The notes under the pieces: generated by a model
What the model saw: only the letters and a program-made list of their open reading frames with translations
Databases searched by the model: none
What the model was told of the DNA's origin: nothing
Shown: piece after piece, positions 45,332-54,000 of the stretch
Layout: each line of letters begins with the position of its first letter
Position numbering within the stretch: the stretch's first letter is position 1
Assembly (NCBI RefSeq): GCF_006385705.1
Contig: NZ_VFRQ01000002.1
Span: 310,001-374,000, forward strand
From: Pontibacter mangrovi
Lineage (GTDB): Bacteria; Bacteroidota; Bacteroidia; Cytophagales; Hymenobacteraceae
Length of the DNA stretch: 64,000 nucleotides
Direction of reading: 5' to 3'
Made by a program: the position numbers and the translations under genes

Positions 45332-45805
45332 CTAGCCCACATACTGCTGTATCTGCTCATCGGTCATGTTGCAGTTTATCCACTCGCCGTCCAGGTTGGC
45401 GCCTATCTTTTTGTAGAACGCTATGGCCGGCTCGTTCCATTCCAGCACCTGCCACTTCAGCCGCTTGGCTCCTGTGTCTCTTGCCTCCTGCACCACGGCC
45501 TTAAACAGCTTTTTGCCCACGCCGGCGCGGCGCATCTTCTCGGTTACCACCAGGTCTTCCAGAAAAAGCATGCGCCCCTTCCAGGTAGAGTAAGCGGTAT
45601 AGTATAGCGCTATGCCTACCACGCCTCCCTCATTCTCAGCCACAAAAAACTTAAAGATCGCGTTCTCGCCAAATCCGTCGCGCTCCATTTCCAGCAACGT
45701 GGTGGTTACCTCCTGCGGCGCCCGCTCATACTCGGCCAGCTCCTTTACCAGCGCATACACCTGCGGCAGGTCGTCTATTGTTCCTTTTCTTATCTGTATA
45801 TCCAT
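45332..45805 (-). CDS. GNAT-family N-acetyltransferase
   Basis: A 157-residue acetyl-CoA-dependent acetyltransferase. Motif A is RRAGVGKKLF (about 91-100), preceded by LFLEDLVVTEKM, and the C-terminal segment NEPAIAFYKKIGA is typical. The layout resembles spermidine/spermine (diamine) acetyltransferases, but the substrate cannot be assigned. Confidence 0.88.
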   Translation of the reverse strand: MDIQIRKGTIDDLPQVYALVKELAEYERAPQEVTTTLLEMERDGFGENAIFKFFVAENEGGVVGIALYYTAYSTWKGRMLFLEDLVVTEKMRRAGVGKKLFKAVVQEARDTGAKRLKWQVLEWNEPAIAFYKKIGANLDGEWINCNMTDEQIQQYVG

Positions 45806-45896
45806 TTTAATTGTTGAATTGCTGTATTGTTTGACCAGTGATGAAGGAGATTTTATAGTTTAGCAAGATTCCGCATCCCTCATACTTTCTAACTCT

Positions 45897-46649
45897 CTAA
45901 CTTTCTAGCTCCCAAACTGTTTTGGCCTGCACCAGTTCTTTGCCGCTTTCCTGGCTGGTGAGCTTGTGCAGGTAGGCATGGCCGCTATCATCCGCTGCGG
46001 CCGCAGCAGACACCACGGTATCGCCCAGCATGCTTTCAGCTTTAAAGATGATGTCGATCTGCCGCAGCTGCTTCTGCTCCAGCACCTGTAGCGGCAGCGT
46101 GTCCAGGGCCCACTGCAGGTAGCGGGTGTTGGTTACGTGGCGGTTCAGGTCGATGTCATGCCAGCGTATGGGCATCTGTTGCGCTTGCTGCGCCTCCTGC
46201 AGCTGCGGCAGCTTTCCTTTGGCAAAGGGCAGCGGCTCACTGCCAGGCACCACCTCCACGGCAATGATAAAGTCGGGCACCGACACCAGCTGCCGCTTCA
46301 CCACATCCATTACCAGCCACACGCTGGTGGCCTGCCCCAGCAGCTCCCGCTCCTCGTTGTATATCCGGAAGTCGCGGTGCAGGAACACGCGCTCCCGGCC
46401 CGAGGCCCAGGTCTCGATGGTTATGTTGTCGTTGTGGCCGGGGTAGCGGAACATCTCCACGCGCATGCGCTGCAGCACCCACGTAAGCCCGCGCTCCAGC
46501 AAATCATACATCGAAATGCCCAAATCGCGGGTGTTTGCCCAGGCGGCCTCTTGCATATAGCTCACCAGGGCCGGCAGCGTGGCCCGCCCCCGGTAGTCTA
46601 TCTCGCCGGAGCGGACGATAAAAGTGCTTTCTCCCGGGTATGATTTCAT
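45897..46649 (-). CDS. Acyl-ACP thioesterase
   Basis: A 250-residue protein with two tandem hotdog domains (about 5-130 and 155-245). The second carries D165, N169 and H171 in WHDIDLNRHVTNTRYLQW, matching the plant-like FatA/FatB active site region. It releases fatty acids from acyl-carrier protein in the cytoplasm. Usual length for bacterial members. Confidence 0.88.
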   Translation of the reverse strand: MKSYPGESTFIVRSGEIDYRGRATLPALVSYMQEAAWANTRDLGISMYDLLERGLTWVLQRMRVEMFRYPGHNDNITIETWASGRERVFLHRDFRIYNEERELLGQATSVWLVMDVVKRQLVSVPDFIIAVEVVPGSEPLPFAKGKLPQLQEAQQAQQMPIRWHDIDLNRHVTNTRYLQWALDTLPLQVLEQKQLRQIDIIFKAESMLGDTVVSAAAAADDSGHAYLHKLTSQESGKELVQAKTVWELES

Positions 46650-46715
46650 CGCGTTTTATACTTGATATGCTGCTAAGTTACGGAAGAATAGCCGCAGCTG
46701 CCACCTCAAAAACAA

Positions 46716-46740
46716 AAGCACACCTGTTTTGGGTGTGCTT
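46716..46740 (-). terminator. Terminator of the first DUF5362 gene
   Basis: The 9-base stem AAGCACACC with GGTGTGCTT is followed on the minus strand by a T-rich tract, 27 bases past the stop at 46767. Confidence 0.8.
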
Positions 46741-46766
46741 CTGCTGTTGGCGCTCCTAAAGTATAC

Positions 46767-47240
46767 TTACATCATCGAGCCAATGCCTACGCCCAGGAAC
46801 ACAAACACCAGGCTCAGGACGTAAAAACCTAATATAATGATCGTGAGGATGCCCATGAACTTAAACAGCGACTTTAGGTTGCTGAAGGAAGTGGTGAGCA
46901 GTTCCTCGTCCTGCAGGCGCAGGGCCTCCTGCATTTTGCCCGAGAAGCGGTACAGGTACAGCACCGGGAAGAAGTACAGCAGCGCAAACAGCAGGTAAAA
47001 AACAGTGAAGAAGCCTCCGCTAATCATACCTGCCGAGCTGTTAATAGACTCCTTTGGCAGGAACATGCCCATGGTAGCACCCGCAAAAAGCCCCACCAGC
47101 ACCATAATCCCGACACCAACGAAGCCTACAATTGCCAGAAACTTGCCCCATTTGGCTATTTCACGCAGGTAGTGGGCTGAGGGTGGCGTGATGCCGAAAG
47201 GCGCCGGGGTGGGCGCATTGCCGTAAAGTTCTGAATCCAT
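46767..47240 (-). CDS. DUF5362-type membrane protein
   Basis: A 157-residue protein with four predicted helices and a cytoplasmic loop after helix three (YRFSGKMQEALRLQDEELL). The pattern LREIAKWGKFLAIVGFVGVG recurs as LSGTAKWGKVLAVLGFILSG in the next gene, so the two are paralogues. Function unknown. Confidence 0.75.
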   Translation of the reverse strand: MDSELYGNAPTPAPFGITPPSAHYLREIAKWGKFLAIVGFVGVGIMVLVGLFAGATMGMFLPKESINSSAGMISGGFFTVFYLLFALLYFFPVLYLYRFSGKMQEALRLQDEELLTTSFSNLKSLFKFMGILTIIILGFYVLSLVFVFLGVGIGSMM

Positions 47241-47348
47241 ACATGTGATAGTTAATGTGAACGATCCTTTAAAGTATAAAAAATTTACTATACTCTAAAA
47301 GAAAGCGCTGTTTTATAGGGCCATATGGACAAAAATGACTGGCCTTAG

Positions 47349-47810
47349 CTATTGCAGGGAGAAATCGGAGAGGCCGGTGCCCAGCATGACCAGCGAGATG
47401 GCAAACAGCACCAGAAACAGGAGCAGCATGATCACCAGGAACTTGAACAGGACCCGGAGCTTACCGATGGCCTTTCCTACTTTCTGGCGGCTCCGCTCCT
47501 GCACCCCCTGCTGCATGCCGGAGGCGAAATTGTAGAGGTACAGCGACGGGAAAAAGTATACCAGCGCCACAAAAGCGTACACCACAATCGTAAACCCTGA
47601 CAGCCCCACATCGGCCACACGCTCAGCCCTACCCGGCGATTGCAGCATCTGCTGCATAAACAGCCCGAACACCAGTATAAAGCCCGAAAGTATGAACCCC
47701 AGCACCGCCAGCACCTTGCCCCATTTGGCCGTGCCGGAAAGGTTTTGGAGCAGCCTTACGTCCAGATAAAGCTCGTTTGGGCCTGTGTTGTAGTGTGCTT
47801 CCGGTTTCAT
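47349..47810 (-). CDS. DUF5362-type membrane protein, paralogue
   Basis: A 153-residue four-helix membrane protein paralogous to its downstream neighbour over the whole length (AKWGKVLAVLGF, YFFPSLYLYNFASGMQ, LRVLFKFLVIM). The two genes are 108 bases apart on the same strand, a tandem duplication that has diverged. Function unknown. Confidence 0.75.
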   Translation of the reverse strand: MKPEAHYNTGPNELYLDVRLLQNLSGTAKWGKVLAVLGFILSGFILVFGLFMQQMLQSPGRAERVADVGLSGFTIVVYAFVALVYFFPSLYLYNFASGMQQGVQERSRQKVGKAIGKLRVLFKFLVIMLLLFLVLFAISLVMLGTGLSDFSLQ

Positions 47811-48138
47811 GCTGCAGGTTTATACTTGGTGTATTTATACGTCTTCCATAATATACGGAGAATCATATACCGGGAACGGATAGCATGTGGTTTCATTTTA
47901 GTGGGAGCAAAAAAACACCTTATGCTAGGTTTGTGCCCCCATGCTGGCGCAAGCGTCCGCTTGTGTCTTTATACTTTAGCACCTTCTGGCGCAAGTATTT
48001 ATACTTGTGTCCTTTTATGATGTTGAGTTTGTAACTCAACTGGCTTGAAAAGCTACACTTTTAACTTATGCTATACTTTATACTTCCCTACCTGAATGTC
48101 TTTATACTTTAGCCACGGCTTCCCTCAACTGGACACAA

Positions 48139-48337
48139 GCTATCCTTTCTAGCTGCCGTTCATCCTCAGTCTTACATACCTAAAGTTGCATTTCATACTT
48201 TGGTGCCCTCAAGGCCGGGAGGCCTCGTCCTCGGGCATCGCGCTGTCTACATTTCCTTTGCTCCTAAAGTCGCAATGCCTTCGGCACCGGAAATCTAGAA
48301 GGCGCTCAACCCAAGGACTGGGATCAGGTTCGATAGC
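48139..48337 (+). repeat. Structured dispersed repeat, copy 3
   Basis: GCTATC (48139-48144) pairs with GATAGC (48332-48337), and ATCCTCAGTCTT with AAGGACTGGGAT. The internal words GCATCGCGCTGTCTAC and GAAATCTAGAAGGCGCTC are unchanged from the other copies. Its right flank is interrupted by the MITE at 48376-48540. Confidence 0.72.
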
Positions 48338-48375
48338 CACGGCTGACGAAGCTTGAACCAAGTCCCCCTTTGAAG

Positions 48376-48540
48376 GCAGGGCCGTTAAGTTCTCCACCTC
48401 TGGCGCGAATCTTCAGATTCGTGACTGACATGTGAGGTTGAGTCTCTGACTCAACTGGCCCGGAGGGCCAGGAAATAGTAGATCACGAGCGTGGACGCTA
48501 GCGCCATGCGAGGGCTAAAGCTTAGAACTTAACGGCCCTG
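48376..48540. mobile_element. MITE with perfect terminal inverted repeats and target duplication
   Basis: The 165-base element begins GCAGGGCCGTTAAGTTCT and ends AGAACTTAACGGCCCTG, so 17 end bases (48377-48393 and 48524-48540) are exact reverse complements. It is flanked by the direct repeat CCCTTTGAAG (48366-48375 and 48541-48550). In repeat copy 1 the equivalent site (CCCTTCGAAGGGGGCAG at 621-637) is uninterrupted, showing the empty state. The interior carries three perfect small hairpins: CGAATC/GATTCG, GTTGAGTC/GACTCAAC and CTGGCCC/GGGCCAG. It encodes no transposase. Confidence 0.8.
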
Positions 48541-48689
48541 CCCTTTGAAGGGGGCAGGGGGATGATTACACCTGTGGGAATTCCCCTCCTCCGGACTACC
48601 GAGAACGGGAGTTCGAAGGTAGCGAGCGTAGCTCTAAGGGGTGGGTTTATACTTGTGCCGAAGCCGATTCTTGAAAGCCTCTAAACAAA

Positions 48690-48720
48690 AGCCGCGCCAC
48701 CTGAGGCAGGCGGCGCGGCT
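48690..48720 (-). terminator. Terminator of the prolyl oligopeptidase gene
   Basis: The 9-base stem AGCCGCGCC with GGCGCGGCT is followed on the minus strand by TTTTGTTT, 28 bases past the stop. Confidence 0.8.
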
Positions 48721-48747
48721 GAAGTATAATCGGCAGATTTATACTTG

Positions 48748-50943
48748 CTATTGGTTTTGCTGATACGGATTAACGCCCATGTTCTTATAGATGAAGGCGT
48801 AGGTATCGGCATACTCCTGGATCACCAGCGAGGTTGGCTTACCGGCACCATGGCCTGCACGCACATCCACCCTGATCAGGTATGGGTTGCCCGGCGCACC
48901 TTTATCCTGCAGCTCTGAGATGAACTTGAAGGAGTGCGCCGGCACCACACGGTCGTCGTGGTCAGCGGTTTTTACCAGCGTGGCCGGATATTTTACGCCT
49001 TCCTTAATGTTATGCAGCGGCGAGAAGGCATACAGGTTTTTGAACTGCGCCTCATCCTCTGAAGAACCATACTCCGGTACCCATGCCCAACCAATGGTGA
49101 ACTTGTGGAAGCGCAGCATGTCCATCACACCCACGGCAGGTATAGCCACTTTGGCCAGCTCCGGGCGCTGCGTCATGAAAGCGCCTACCAGCAAACCTCC
49201 GTTAGAGCCACCGGCCACAGCCAGTTTCTCTGAGGAAGTATACTTCTGGTCGATCAGGTACTCGGCTGCGGCAATGAAATCATCAAACACGTTCTGCTTG
49301 TTTGGCGTCATGCCGGCTTTGTGCCAGTCTTCGCCGTACTCACCGCCACCGCGCAGGTTTGGCATGGCGTACACGCCGCCGTTTTCCAGCCACAGCATGT
49401 TGGCGATGCTGAAGCTTGGTGTCATCGAGATGTTAAAGCCGCCGTAGGCGTACAGGTATGTCGGGTTGGTACCGTCCAGCTTCAGGCCTTTCTTGTGCAC
49501 GATAAACATCGGCACCTTGGTGCCATCCTTGGAAGTATAAAACACCTGCTTTGTCTCAAAGGCGTCGGTATTTACATTCACTTCTGTTTTGCGGAACTGC
49601 GTGACCTTGTTGTTCGGCACGTCGTAGCGGTAAATGGTGGGCGGGTAGGTGAAGGAGGTGAAGGTGAAGAATACTTCTTTATCCTGCTGCTTGCCGCTGA
49701 AGCCGCTTACGGTGCCCAGCGTCGGCAGCTCCACCGTGTTCAGCTGCTTGCCGCTCTGGTCATATACCACCACCTGGCTTGTCGCATCCTTCATGTAGGT
49801 TACGATGATGCGACCACCCACGGCAGACACTCCTTGGATCACGTTCTCCGATTCCGGCACCACTGTTTTCCAGTTCTGCTCCTGCGGTTTTTTCGGGTCG
49901 ATCATCACCAGGCGGTAGCGCGGCGCGTTCTTGTTCGTCATCACCAACAGCTGATCGCCAAAGTTATCCACTACATTGTACTCACTCTCGAAGTTATCCA
50001 CGATCGGTTTGATCGTAGACTTCGGGTCCTTCAGGTCTTTATAGTATAGCGCGTTGGCCCCGCTCGCTCCTTCCGACACGTTCAGGATCAGGAAGCGCTC
50101 GTCGTCAGTCGTCTGGCCGTAGAAGTTGCGCAGCGCGTTCTTCTTATCCTCATACACCAGCTTATCCTGGCTCTGTGGCGTGCCGATCTGGTGATAGTAT
50201 ACTTTGTGGTACTCGTTCTTGTTGGCCAACTTGTTACCCTCGGTCGGGGCATCGTAGCGGCTGTAGAAGAAGCCGTTGCCGCTCCAACTCGGGCTAGAGA
50301 ACTTAACCCAGTCCAGCTGATCGTCCAGTTTCTTGCCCGTGGCCGTTTCCATCACATGGTAGGTGTTCCAGTCGGAGCCGCCGCTGGAGGTGCCGTAGGC
50401 CAGGTACTTGCCGTCTTTGGAGAAAGAAAGCGCCGTCAGGGCCACCGTACCATCATTACTCAGCTTGTTCGGGTCGAAGAATACTTTTGGCTCCGCCTCC
50501 AGGCTCTCCTGCACGTACAGCACGCTCTGGTTCTGCAGACCATCGTTCTTGAAGAAGTAGTACTTGCCGCCCTCTTTAAACGGTGCGCCATACTTCGGGT
50601 AGTTCCATATCTCGGTCAGGCGGTTCTTGATCTCATCTCGGAAGTCGATGTCGCTCAGGTACTCCTGCGTTACCTCGTTCTCCTGCGCAATCCACTCGTC
50701 CAGCGCCTCGTCGTGGGTTTCCTGCCAGCGGTAGGGGTCGGCCACCTTCGTGCCGAAGTAATCGTCTACGTGGTCTACTTTTTTGGTATCAGGGTAATTG
50801 AGTTGGGTTTCTTCTGCCGCCGCGGTGGCGGTATTCGTCGTTTCTGTCGTCATGCCAGTGGCAGTTGTATCTTTTTGGGTTGATTTGCAGGCCGACACAG
50901 CCGTAAGGCCGCCGGCAAGCAGAAATACTGTTGTTCTTTTCAT
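48748..50943 (-). CDS. Prolyl oligopeptidase (S9A), lipoprotein
   Basis: A 731-residue peptidase from ATG 50943. The lipobox TAVSAC gives the Cys at residue 19. A seven-bladed beta-propeller (about 110-440) precedes the alpha/beta hydrolase domain. The catalytic triad is Ser in GGSNGG (about 580), Asp in DHDDRV (about 663) and His in GHGAG (about 697). It cleaves short peptides after proline, here in the periplasm. The longer open frame to 50997 adds 18 residues ahead of the signal sequence and is not favoured. Confidence 0.92.
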   Translation of the reverse strand: MKRTTVFLLAGGLTAVSACKSTQKDTTATGMTTETTNTATAAAEETQLNYPDTKKVDHVDDYFGTKVADPYRWQETHDEALDEWIAQENEVTQEYLSDIDFRDEIKNRLTEIWNYPKYGAPFKEGGKYYFFKNDGLQNQSVLYVQESLEAEPKVFFDPNKLSNDGTVALTALSFSKDGKYLAYGTSSGGSDWNTYHVMETATGKKLDDQLDWVKFSSPSWSGNGFFYSRYDAPTEGNKLANKNEYHKVYYHQIGTPQSQDKLVYEDKKNALRNFYGQTTDDERFLILNVSEGASGANALYYKDLKDPKSTIKPIVDNFESEYNVVDNFGDQLLVMTNKNAPRYRLVMIDPKKPQEQNWKTVVPESENVIQGVSAVGGRIIVTYMKDATSQVVVYDQSGKQLNTVELPTLGTVSGFSGKQQDKEVFFTFTSFTYPPTIYRYDVPNNKVTQFRKTEVNVNTDAFETKQVFYTSKDGTKVPMFIVHKKGLKLDGTNPTYLYAYGGFNISMTPSFSIANMLWLENGGVYAMPNLRGGGEYGEDWHKAGMTPNKQNVFDDFIAAAEYLIDQKYTSSEKLAVAGGSNGGLLVGAFMTQRPELAKVAIPAVGVMDMLRFHKFTIGWAWVPEYGSSEDEAQFKNLYAFSPLHNIKEGVKYPATLVKTADHDDRVVPAHSFKFISELQDKGAPGNPYLIRVDVRAGHGAGKPTSLVIQEYADTYAFIYKNMGVNPYQQNQ

Positions 50944-51115
50944 AAGAGCTTTTCCAGTAGAATTGTTTGAGGTCAGTATAAAACCGTTGGCATACAAGAT
51001 ATAAAATTTTACCCATATTTCCCCTTTCCTGCCACAGCCACTGCCTTTCGGTTTGGCCGCTTTTCCGTCCGAAAATTTATCGGAAGCCGCGCATACAAGC
51101 GATCTGTTTTGCGCT

Positions 51116-51123
51116 TACATTTG
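51116..51123 (+). promoter_or_regulatory. Predicted promoter of the 2OG oxygenase gene
   Basis: TACATTTG matches TAnnTTTG exactly, leader about 40 bases. On the other strand TATATTTG at 51156-51149 could serve the divergent peptidase gene with a long leader of about 200 bases. Confidence 0.5.
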
Positions 51124-51169
51124 CACGCTTTTTCCCTGAGGGATAGGCAAATATAGCGATACACAGATA

Positions 51170-51826
51170 ATGGAAGAAGCTTTAGAAGACAGACTACTAT
51201 ACAAGTTTGAGCAGATCGCCGACAGGCTCTCGGACAAGGGTTATGCAATCATAGATAACTTCCTGGAGCCGCAGGAGGTGCGCGACCTGCTGGAGGTACT
51301 GACGCACCATCAGCACCAGGGCTCGTTTAAGAAAGCCGGCATCGGCGCTGCCGATCAGTTTACGGTTGATAAAGAAGTGCGCGGCGACTATATCCGCTGG
51401 ATTGAGCCTTCGGAGGCGCTGCCGCCCACACAGGTGTTCCTGGACCGCATGGACGAGGTGATGCGCTACATTAACCGCACTTGCTTCCTGGGCCTGAAGG
51501 ATTATGAGTTCCACTTTACGGTTTACCCGCCCGGCACCGTGTACCAGCGCCACATCGACCAGTTTAAGGAAAACGACCACCGCCGCCTGTCCTTTATCTG
51601 CTATCTGAACGAAGACTGGCGGCCCGAGCACGGCGGTAACCTGCGTTTATACTTACCGCAGGAGGATGGGTCTGAGGAGGAAGAAATAGACATTCTGCCC
51701 ATCGCCGGTCGCCTGGCCTGCTTCCGCGCCGACATGATTCCGCACGAAGTGCTGGCCGCCAGCCGCCACCGCTACAGCCTCACCGGCTGGATGCTGGACC
51801 AACTGAACGAGCTGACGTTTTTGTAG
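51170..51826 (+). CDS. 2OG-Fe(II) oxygenase, prolyl-4-hydroxylase type
   Basis: A 218-residue double-stranded beta-helix enzyme. The iron ligands are H128-x-D130 (YQRHIDQF) and H192 (IPHEVLA), and R201 (RHRYSLTGW) binds 2-oxoglutarate. It is predicted to hydroxylate a protein or amino-acid side chain in the cytoplasm; no signal peptide is present. Substrate unknown. Confidence 0.88.
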   Translation: MEEALEDRLLYKFEQIADRLSDKGYAIIDNFLEPQEVRDLLEVLTHHQHQGSFKKAGIGAADQFTVDKEVRGDYIRWIEPSEALPPTQVFLDRMDEVMRYINRTCFLGLKDYEFHFTVYPPGTVYQRHIDQFKENDHRRLSFICYLNEDWRPEHGGNLRLYLPQEDGSEEEEIDILPIAGRLACFRADMIPHEVLAASRHRYSLTGWMLDQLNELTFL

Positions 51827-52075
51827 GAATGATACTTGACCTCGCGATGTCCGAAGGTCCCGCGAGTGTCTTACCTGTCTGAATCAGGATTTTTAGGATG
51901 AATGGATGGACAGGATTTATGCTGCTCCAGCCTCCCTGGCTCAAGCGTCCGCTTGTGCCTCGTCTGCAATAAACCAATGTCTGCAGCAGCACAAGCGGAC
52001 GCTTGCGCTATAAAGTATATTTTTTAGCTTTCCAACTCCTCAGGCACTCGCAGGAGCTGCGCACACTGTGAGGTC
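51827..52075. repeat. Short spacer built of repeats
   Basis: Contains copy B of the second repeat family in inverted orientation (51838-51918), then two copies of CAAGCGTCCGCTTGTG facing each other (51942-51957 and 51990-52005), which together can form a long stem. A degenerate third copy of part of the second repeat (CACTCGCAGGAGC) follows at about 52047. Confidence 0.65.
51838..51918 (-). repeat. Second dispersed repeat, copy B (inverted)
   Basis: The reverse complement aligns over its length with 36248-36318, including AAATCCTGATTC and the pair CTCGCGGGACC ... CGCGAGGTC. A short insertion near its TCCATCC end makes it about 10 bases longer. Confidence 0.6.
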
Positions 52076-53077
52076 TTACTGCCCGAAGTTTATCTCGGTG
52101 CTGTCGCCGATGTTGAGGCTGTGGCTGAAGCCTTTGAAGGAGGCGTCGCTGCCGATGATGGAATCGTGCATGACGGCAAAGCGCAGTTCGGAGTAGGAGC
52201 CGATGATGGAGTTGCTCAGGATGCTGTTGGTAATGGTAGTGTTATCGCCGATGGCCACGTTGGGGCCGATGATGGAGTTGGTGATGATGCAGCCCTCGCC
52301 TATACTTACCGGCGGGATGATGATGCAGCCGGGGCACAGCCTGCTATAGTCGCGGTCGCGGAAGCGGGGGCGGGCCAGCAAGGTGGCGTTGGCTTCCAGT
52401 AGCGTTTCCTTGCGGCCGCAGTCAAACCAGTGGTCTACGCTCCAGGGCACCATTTTCTCGCCGCTTTTGATCATGTGCATCAGCGCGTCGGTCAGGTGGT
52501 ACTCACCCTGCGTCCTGATATCCTCTGTTATAAGGTGCTGCAGCGAGGCCACAAGCTTTTGGGGATTCACGATCTTGTAGAGGCCCACCAGCGCAAAGTT
52601 AGACTTCGGGATCTTCGGTTTCTCCACCACCTTCACCACAAACTCGTCGCTGCCCATCTCGGTTACGCCAAAGAGAGAGGGTTTGGCCACTTTTTTTACG
52701 CCCAGCACCGAGTAGGGCGCCTCAATAATCGCTTTCAGGTCTACGTCTACAATGGCGTCGCCCAGCATAATCAGCACGCTTTCTTCCTGTTCAAACGTAT
52801 GGCGTGCCACCCACAGCGCGTGCCCCAGGCCCTCTCGCGGCTCCTGCACCACAAACTCGGCCGTCAGCTGCGGGTACTTCTGCCGCACGTAGCGCTCCAC
52901 TTTCTCGCCCAGGTATCCGATAATAAACACAAAGTCGTTAACACCTGCCTCCAGCAGCTTATCGATGATATGGCCCAAAATAGTATTGTCGGCCACAGGC
53001 ACCAGCGATTTAGGCTGCGTATGCGTGTGCGGCCGAAGCTTTGAACCAATGCCAGCTACAGGTATAACTGCTTTCAT
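52076..53077 (-). CDS. Sugar-phosphate nucleotidyltransferase
   Basis: A 333-residue GT-A nucleotidyltransferase. The N-terminal catalytic domain (about 1-235) starts MKAVIPVAGIGSKLRPHTHTQPKSLVPV, the signature loop of glucose-1-phosphate thymidylyl/uridylyltransferases and GlmU. The metal Asp is in MLGDAIVD. A C-terminal left-handed beta-helix (about 255-325, hexapeptides such as ITNSIIGPNVAIGDNTTITNSI) lacks acetyltransferase residues that I can identify. It activates a sugar phosphate as NDP-sugar for cell-surface polysaccharide; the sugar is not determined. Confidence 0.85.
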   Translation of the reverse strand: MKAVIPVAGIGSKLRPHTHTQPKSLVPVADNTILGHIIDKLLEAGVNDFVFIIGYLGEKVERYVRQKYPQLTAEFVVQEPREGLGHALWVARHTFEQEESVLIMLGDAIVDVDLKAIIEAPYSVLGVKKVAKPSLFGVTEMGSDEFVVKVVEKPKIPKSNFALVGLYKIVNPQKLVASLQHLITEDIRTQGEYHLTDALMHMIKSGEKMVPWSVDHWFDCGRKETLLEANATLLARPRFRDRDYSRLCPGCIIIPPVSIGEGCIITNSIIGPNVAIGDNTTITNSILSNSIIGSYSELRFAVMHDSIIGSDASFKGFSHSLNIGDSTEINFGQ

Positions 53078-53332
53078 ACACTATACTTTTTCTGCAATAT
53101 ATTGATTTTTAAGTATAAATTAAAGCCTTTTCTTCTGCAAAGGCCTGTACAAACCTACCCGCTAACGGTCGTTATAGTTACAGTATAATTGTGAGCATAA
53201 ACACGGAAATGGCCCCTTAATATAGGTTTCTGTTAATTTTTTCATGCATCCTAACATCAGTTTGCTAAATTCGTACAGATATGGCCTTATAGGTATACTT
53301 AAGCGTATAGATTGTAACACATCCTGAAAATT

Positions 53333-53911
53333 ATGAAAAGACTGTTTTTTTACCTGATCGGTTTCCTGATGATTAGCTCGCTGTCGTCGTGCGGCTACAA
53401 CACGATGGTGCAGAAAGATGAGAACGTGGAAGCCCAGTGGGCCAACGTACAGAACGCCTACCAGCGCCGCGCCGACCTGGTGCCTAACCTGGTAAACACC
53501 GTGAAAGGGGCCGCCAACTTCGAGAAGGAGACGCTGACCCAGGTGATCGAGGCCCGCGCCAAGGCCACCAGCGTCAACATCAGCCCCGACAACCTGACGC
53601 CAGAAAACATACAGCGCTTCCAGCAGGCCCAGGGCGAGCTAAGCAGTGCGCTAAGCCGGCTGTTAGTATCCGTAGAAAGGTACCCCGAACTGAAAGCCAA
53701 CCAGAACTTCCTGGAGCTGCAGGCGCAGCTGGAGGGCACCGAAAACCGCATTTCGGTGGAACGGCGCAAGTTTAACGAGAGCGTGCAGGACTACAACTCC
53801 TACATCCGCTCCTTCCCGCGCAACCTCATCGCCGGCATGTTCGACTTCGAGAAGAAAGGCTACTTCGAGGCCGACGCCGCAGCCCAGCAAGCCCCTACGG
53901 TGGAGTTTTAG
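53333..53911 (+). CDS. LemA-family lipoprotein
   Basis: A 192-residue LemA protein: lipobox SLSSC with Cys at residue 20, then the long four-helix bundle including YQRRADLVPNLVNTVKGAANFEKETLTQV and RKFNESVQDYNSYIRSFP. LemA commonly neighbours TPM-domain proteins, as here (next two genes), and this trio is probably one operon. The molecular role is unknown. Confidence 0.9.
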   Translation: MKRLFFYLIGFLMISSLSSCGYNTMVQKDENVEAQWANVQNAYQRRADLVPNLVNTVKGAANFEKETLTQVIEARAKATSVNISPDNLTPENIQRFQQAQGELSSALSRLLVSVERYPELKANQNFLELQAQLEGTENRISVERRKFNESVQDYNSYIRSFPRNLIAGMFDFEKKGYFEADAAAQQAPTVEF

Positions 53912-54000
53912 CCTAAATTGTTACATGGCTTAATTGTTAAATGGTTGATCTTTATAACGTGCAGCAATTTAACAATCCAACAATTTAACCATAGAGCTTT

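Larger units (their letters stand above)
47811..48747. other. Largest gene-free, repeat-rich spacer
   Basis: 937 bases without a supported gene. In order: a very dense run of TTATACTT words (47820-48113, about seven), the palindrome CAAGCGTCCGCTTGTG at 47950-47965, a hairpin GTTGAGT/ACTCAAC near 48024-48042, structured repeat copy 3, a MITE, a C-rich/G-rich module at 48580-48663, and the terminator of the prolyl oligopeptidase gene. Confidence 0.75.

Noticed and set aside
48320..48340. A tRNA-like GGTTCGATAGCC word within the structured repeat
   Set aside because: No acceptor stem, anticodon arm or CCA end can be arranged around it, and it pairs with the far end of the repeat instead.
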